Below, piece by piece: positions 34,546 through 35,259 of a stretch of DNA of 35,259 nt; positions within the stretch are counted from its first letter, which is position 1; the number at the start of each line of letters is the position of its first letter. The stretch is taken from positions 1 through 35,259 of IMG/VR virus record IMGVR_UViG_3300025769_000388. One strand, written 5' to 3'. The notes under the pieces were generated by a model. It was not told where the DNA came from. It made no database searches and was given only the letters and a program-made list of their open reading frames with translations. The position numbers and the translations under genes were made by a program. The DNA comes from a virus.

Positions 34546-34717
34546 GAACAATAAAATGAAAGATATGATAGAGTTATTAAAAAAAGAAGCAAAGTACTTG
34601 AGCTATCCTCAAATAAAAGAGCAAGTTGAGTTCTATATTGAAACCGAATGCTATGCAAACAATGCTGATGAAGAGTTAAGACTCACCAACTATATACTAA
34701 ACGAAATATATAACTAA
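34544..34717 (+). CDS. Very small protein, unknown function (57 aa)
   Basis: An open frame of 57 codons: MNNKMKDMIELLKKEAKYLS, YPQIKEQVEFYIETECYANN, ADEELRLTNYILNEIYN. It is helical and acidic. The first ATG lies within the promoter-like element; the in-frame ATG at 34556 (53 residues) has a normal A/T-rich leader and is the better start. It fills the gap between copy 3 and the next gene, which follows after 13 bases and so is probably cotranscribed. Confidence 0.6.
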   Translation: MNNKMKDMIELLKKEAKYLSYPQIKEQVEFYIETECYANNADEELRLTNYILNEIYN

Positions 34718-34730
34718 AAAATAAAAAATT

Positions 34731-34952
34731 ATGAAAGAATTAAGAATGAAAAGACTTCAAAGAGAAGTACAAGAAAGAGTGTTGATGAATGATGGAAATC
34801 TTAAAAAAAGTTTTCAAGAAGTGTTAGACCACTTATACAAATCACACGAGTTGTATTATGACAATGATAGAATTGTTCAAGCAATGGAAACAATGCGAGA
34901 TATTAACACTCTAAAAGAAATGATTGTCGAATATAATACACTACAAGATTAA
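34731..34952 (+). CDS. Small helical protein, unknown function (73 aa)
   Basis: A 73-residue protein with helical, coiled-coil-like character: MKELRMKRLQREVQERVLMN, DGNLKKSFQEVLDHLYKSHE, LYYDNDRIVQAMETMRDINT. It starts 13 bases after the preceding stop with leader AATAAAAAATT and has no promoter-like element of its own, so it appears to share copy 3 with the upstream gene. Its stop touches copy 4. No family recognised. Confidence 0.68.
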   Translation: MKELRMKRLQREVQERVLMNDGNLKKSFQEVLDHLYKSHELYYDNDRIVQAMETMRDINTLKEMIVEYNTLQD

Positions 34953-34979
34953 CACGAATCAAATTGGATAATATAAACG
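34951..34979 (+). promoter_or_regulatory. Repeated promoter-like element, copy 4
   Basis: AACACGAA, then TCAAATT, then GGATAATATAAACG. It begins in the preceding stop codon and ends 16 bases before the next ATG. Confidence 0.65.
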
Positions 34980-34995
34980 AATAAAGAATTTAATT

Positions 34996-35220
34996 ATGAC
35001 AATGAAAGAATTATTAGCCTACTCGGCACAACAAAAGAAACTAAGAGCTAAAATTTGGAATAGCCAAAAAGACCAAGATTGTCGAGGTCTAACCGAAAAA
35101 GAGTACAAACAAATTGATACTCAAGTTAAAAAAGCAAGAGGTTATCGTCACACTCATCGAGGTTTGTGGTCTTACCCAAGAAGCGAAAAAGGTTATGCCT
35201 TCCCAAAATATTACAACTAA
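34996..35220 (+). CDS. Small basic protein, unknown function (74 aa)
   Basis: A 74-residue, Lys/Arg/Tyr-rich protein: MTMKELLAYSAQQKKLRAKI, WNSQKDQDCRGLTEKEYKQI, then DTQVKKARGYRHTHRGLWSY and SEKGYAFPKYYN. Unlike the other plus-strand proteins it is basic with an aromatic, Gly-containing C-terminus, which could bind nucleic acid. A second ATG two codons in is an alternative start. Its leader is AAGAATTTAATT, and its stop directly abuts promoter-like copy 5. No motif recognised. Confidence 0.68.
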   Translation: MTMKELLAYSAQQKKLRAKIWNSQKDQDCRGLTEKEYKQIDTQVKKARGYRHTHRGLWSYPRSEKGYAFPKYYN

Positions 35221-35250
35221 AACACGAATAAAATCGGATAATAATATAAA
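35221..35250 (+). promoter_or_regulatory. Repeated promoter-like element, copy 5
   Basis: AACACGAA, then TAAAATC, then GGATAATAATATAAA. It follows the last stop without a gap and should drive the next gene beyond the window. It differs from the other copies by three inserted bases in the TAATA block. Confidence 0.6.
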
Positions 35251-35259
35251 ATAAAAGAT

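Noticed and set aside
1-35259. Stop codon recoding (TAG as Gln), known in some crAss-like phages
   Set aside because: TAG ends the DUF6321-like gene exactly after its family C-terminus, and also ends the connector gene (followed by TAA) and two small genes; no long gene contains an in-frame TAG.
1-35259. tRNA genes, CRISPR arrays, insertion sequences or integrase
   Set aside because: I found no cloverleaf with CCA-like end in the short gaps, no regular repeat-spacer series, and no transposase or recombinase motifs. The plus-strand repeats are promoter-like and separated by genes.

Overview
The window reads as part of a tailed double-stranded DNA phage genome. It is AT-rich and tightly packed, with a long block of virion, packaging, chaperone and lysis genes on the minus strand (33572 down to 1) and a short block of very small genes on the plus strand (33904 to the right edge). 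Starts are preceded by A/T-rich leaders and I see no Shine-Dalgarno sequences. That habit, together with packaging, portal and capsid proteins that look like those of crAss-like and related podoviruses, suggests a host in the Bacteroidota, probably marine and flavobacterial. This assignment is inference from reading, not from a search. TAG, TAA and TGA are all used as stops, so the standard bacterial code applies.

Layout, in the direction of minus-strand transcription: (1) 33572-29734: a lysine-rich protein, a small basic protein, a frameshifted tail fibre gene and two unknown proteins. (2) 29716-27479: a phage GroEL followed by an overlapping GroES and a winged-helix protein. (3) 27479-26233: a small HEXXH protein, a Cys-rich micro-protein, an M15 peptidase endolysin and a DUF6321-like protein. 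(4) 26223-19365: an array of fibre and adhesin genes with tail-assembly-chaperone-like genes, ending in an 806-residue lectin-domain adhesin. (5) 19345-17714: holin, two small proteins, a protein that looks like two GroES-like halves, and a candidate small terminase. (6) 17714-10331: TerL, portal, a scaffold-like acidic protein and the major capsid protein. (7) 10255-1: a head protein, two connector proteins, a giant 2453-residue nozzle/muzzle-like protein, a small protein and a truncated gene. Two hairpins follow the capsid gene and the next gene, and could lower expression of the connector and tail genes relative to the capsid.

The plus-strand block holds five small unknown genes. Five near-identical bipartite elements (ACGAA, then about ten bases on, GGATAATATAA) lie between them, each close to the stop of the preceding gene. 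They look like promoters and do not match the usual Bacteroidota promoter. No copy was found facing the minus-strand genes.

Most notable: the phage-encoded chaperonin pair in inverted order plus a possible second GroES-like protein; the repeated promoter-like element; a fibre gene broken by one base exactly at a repeated motif; and the very large nozzle protein.
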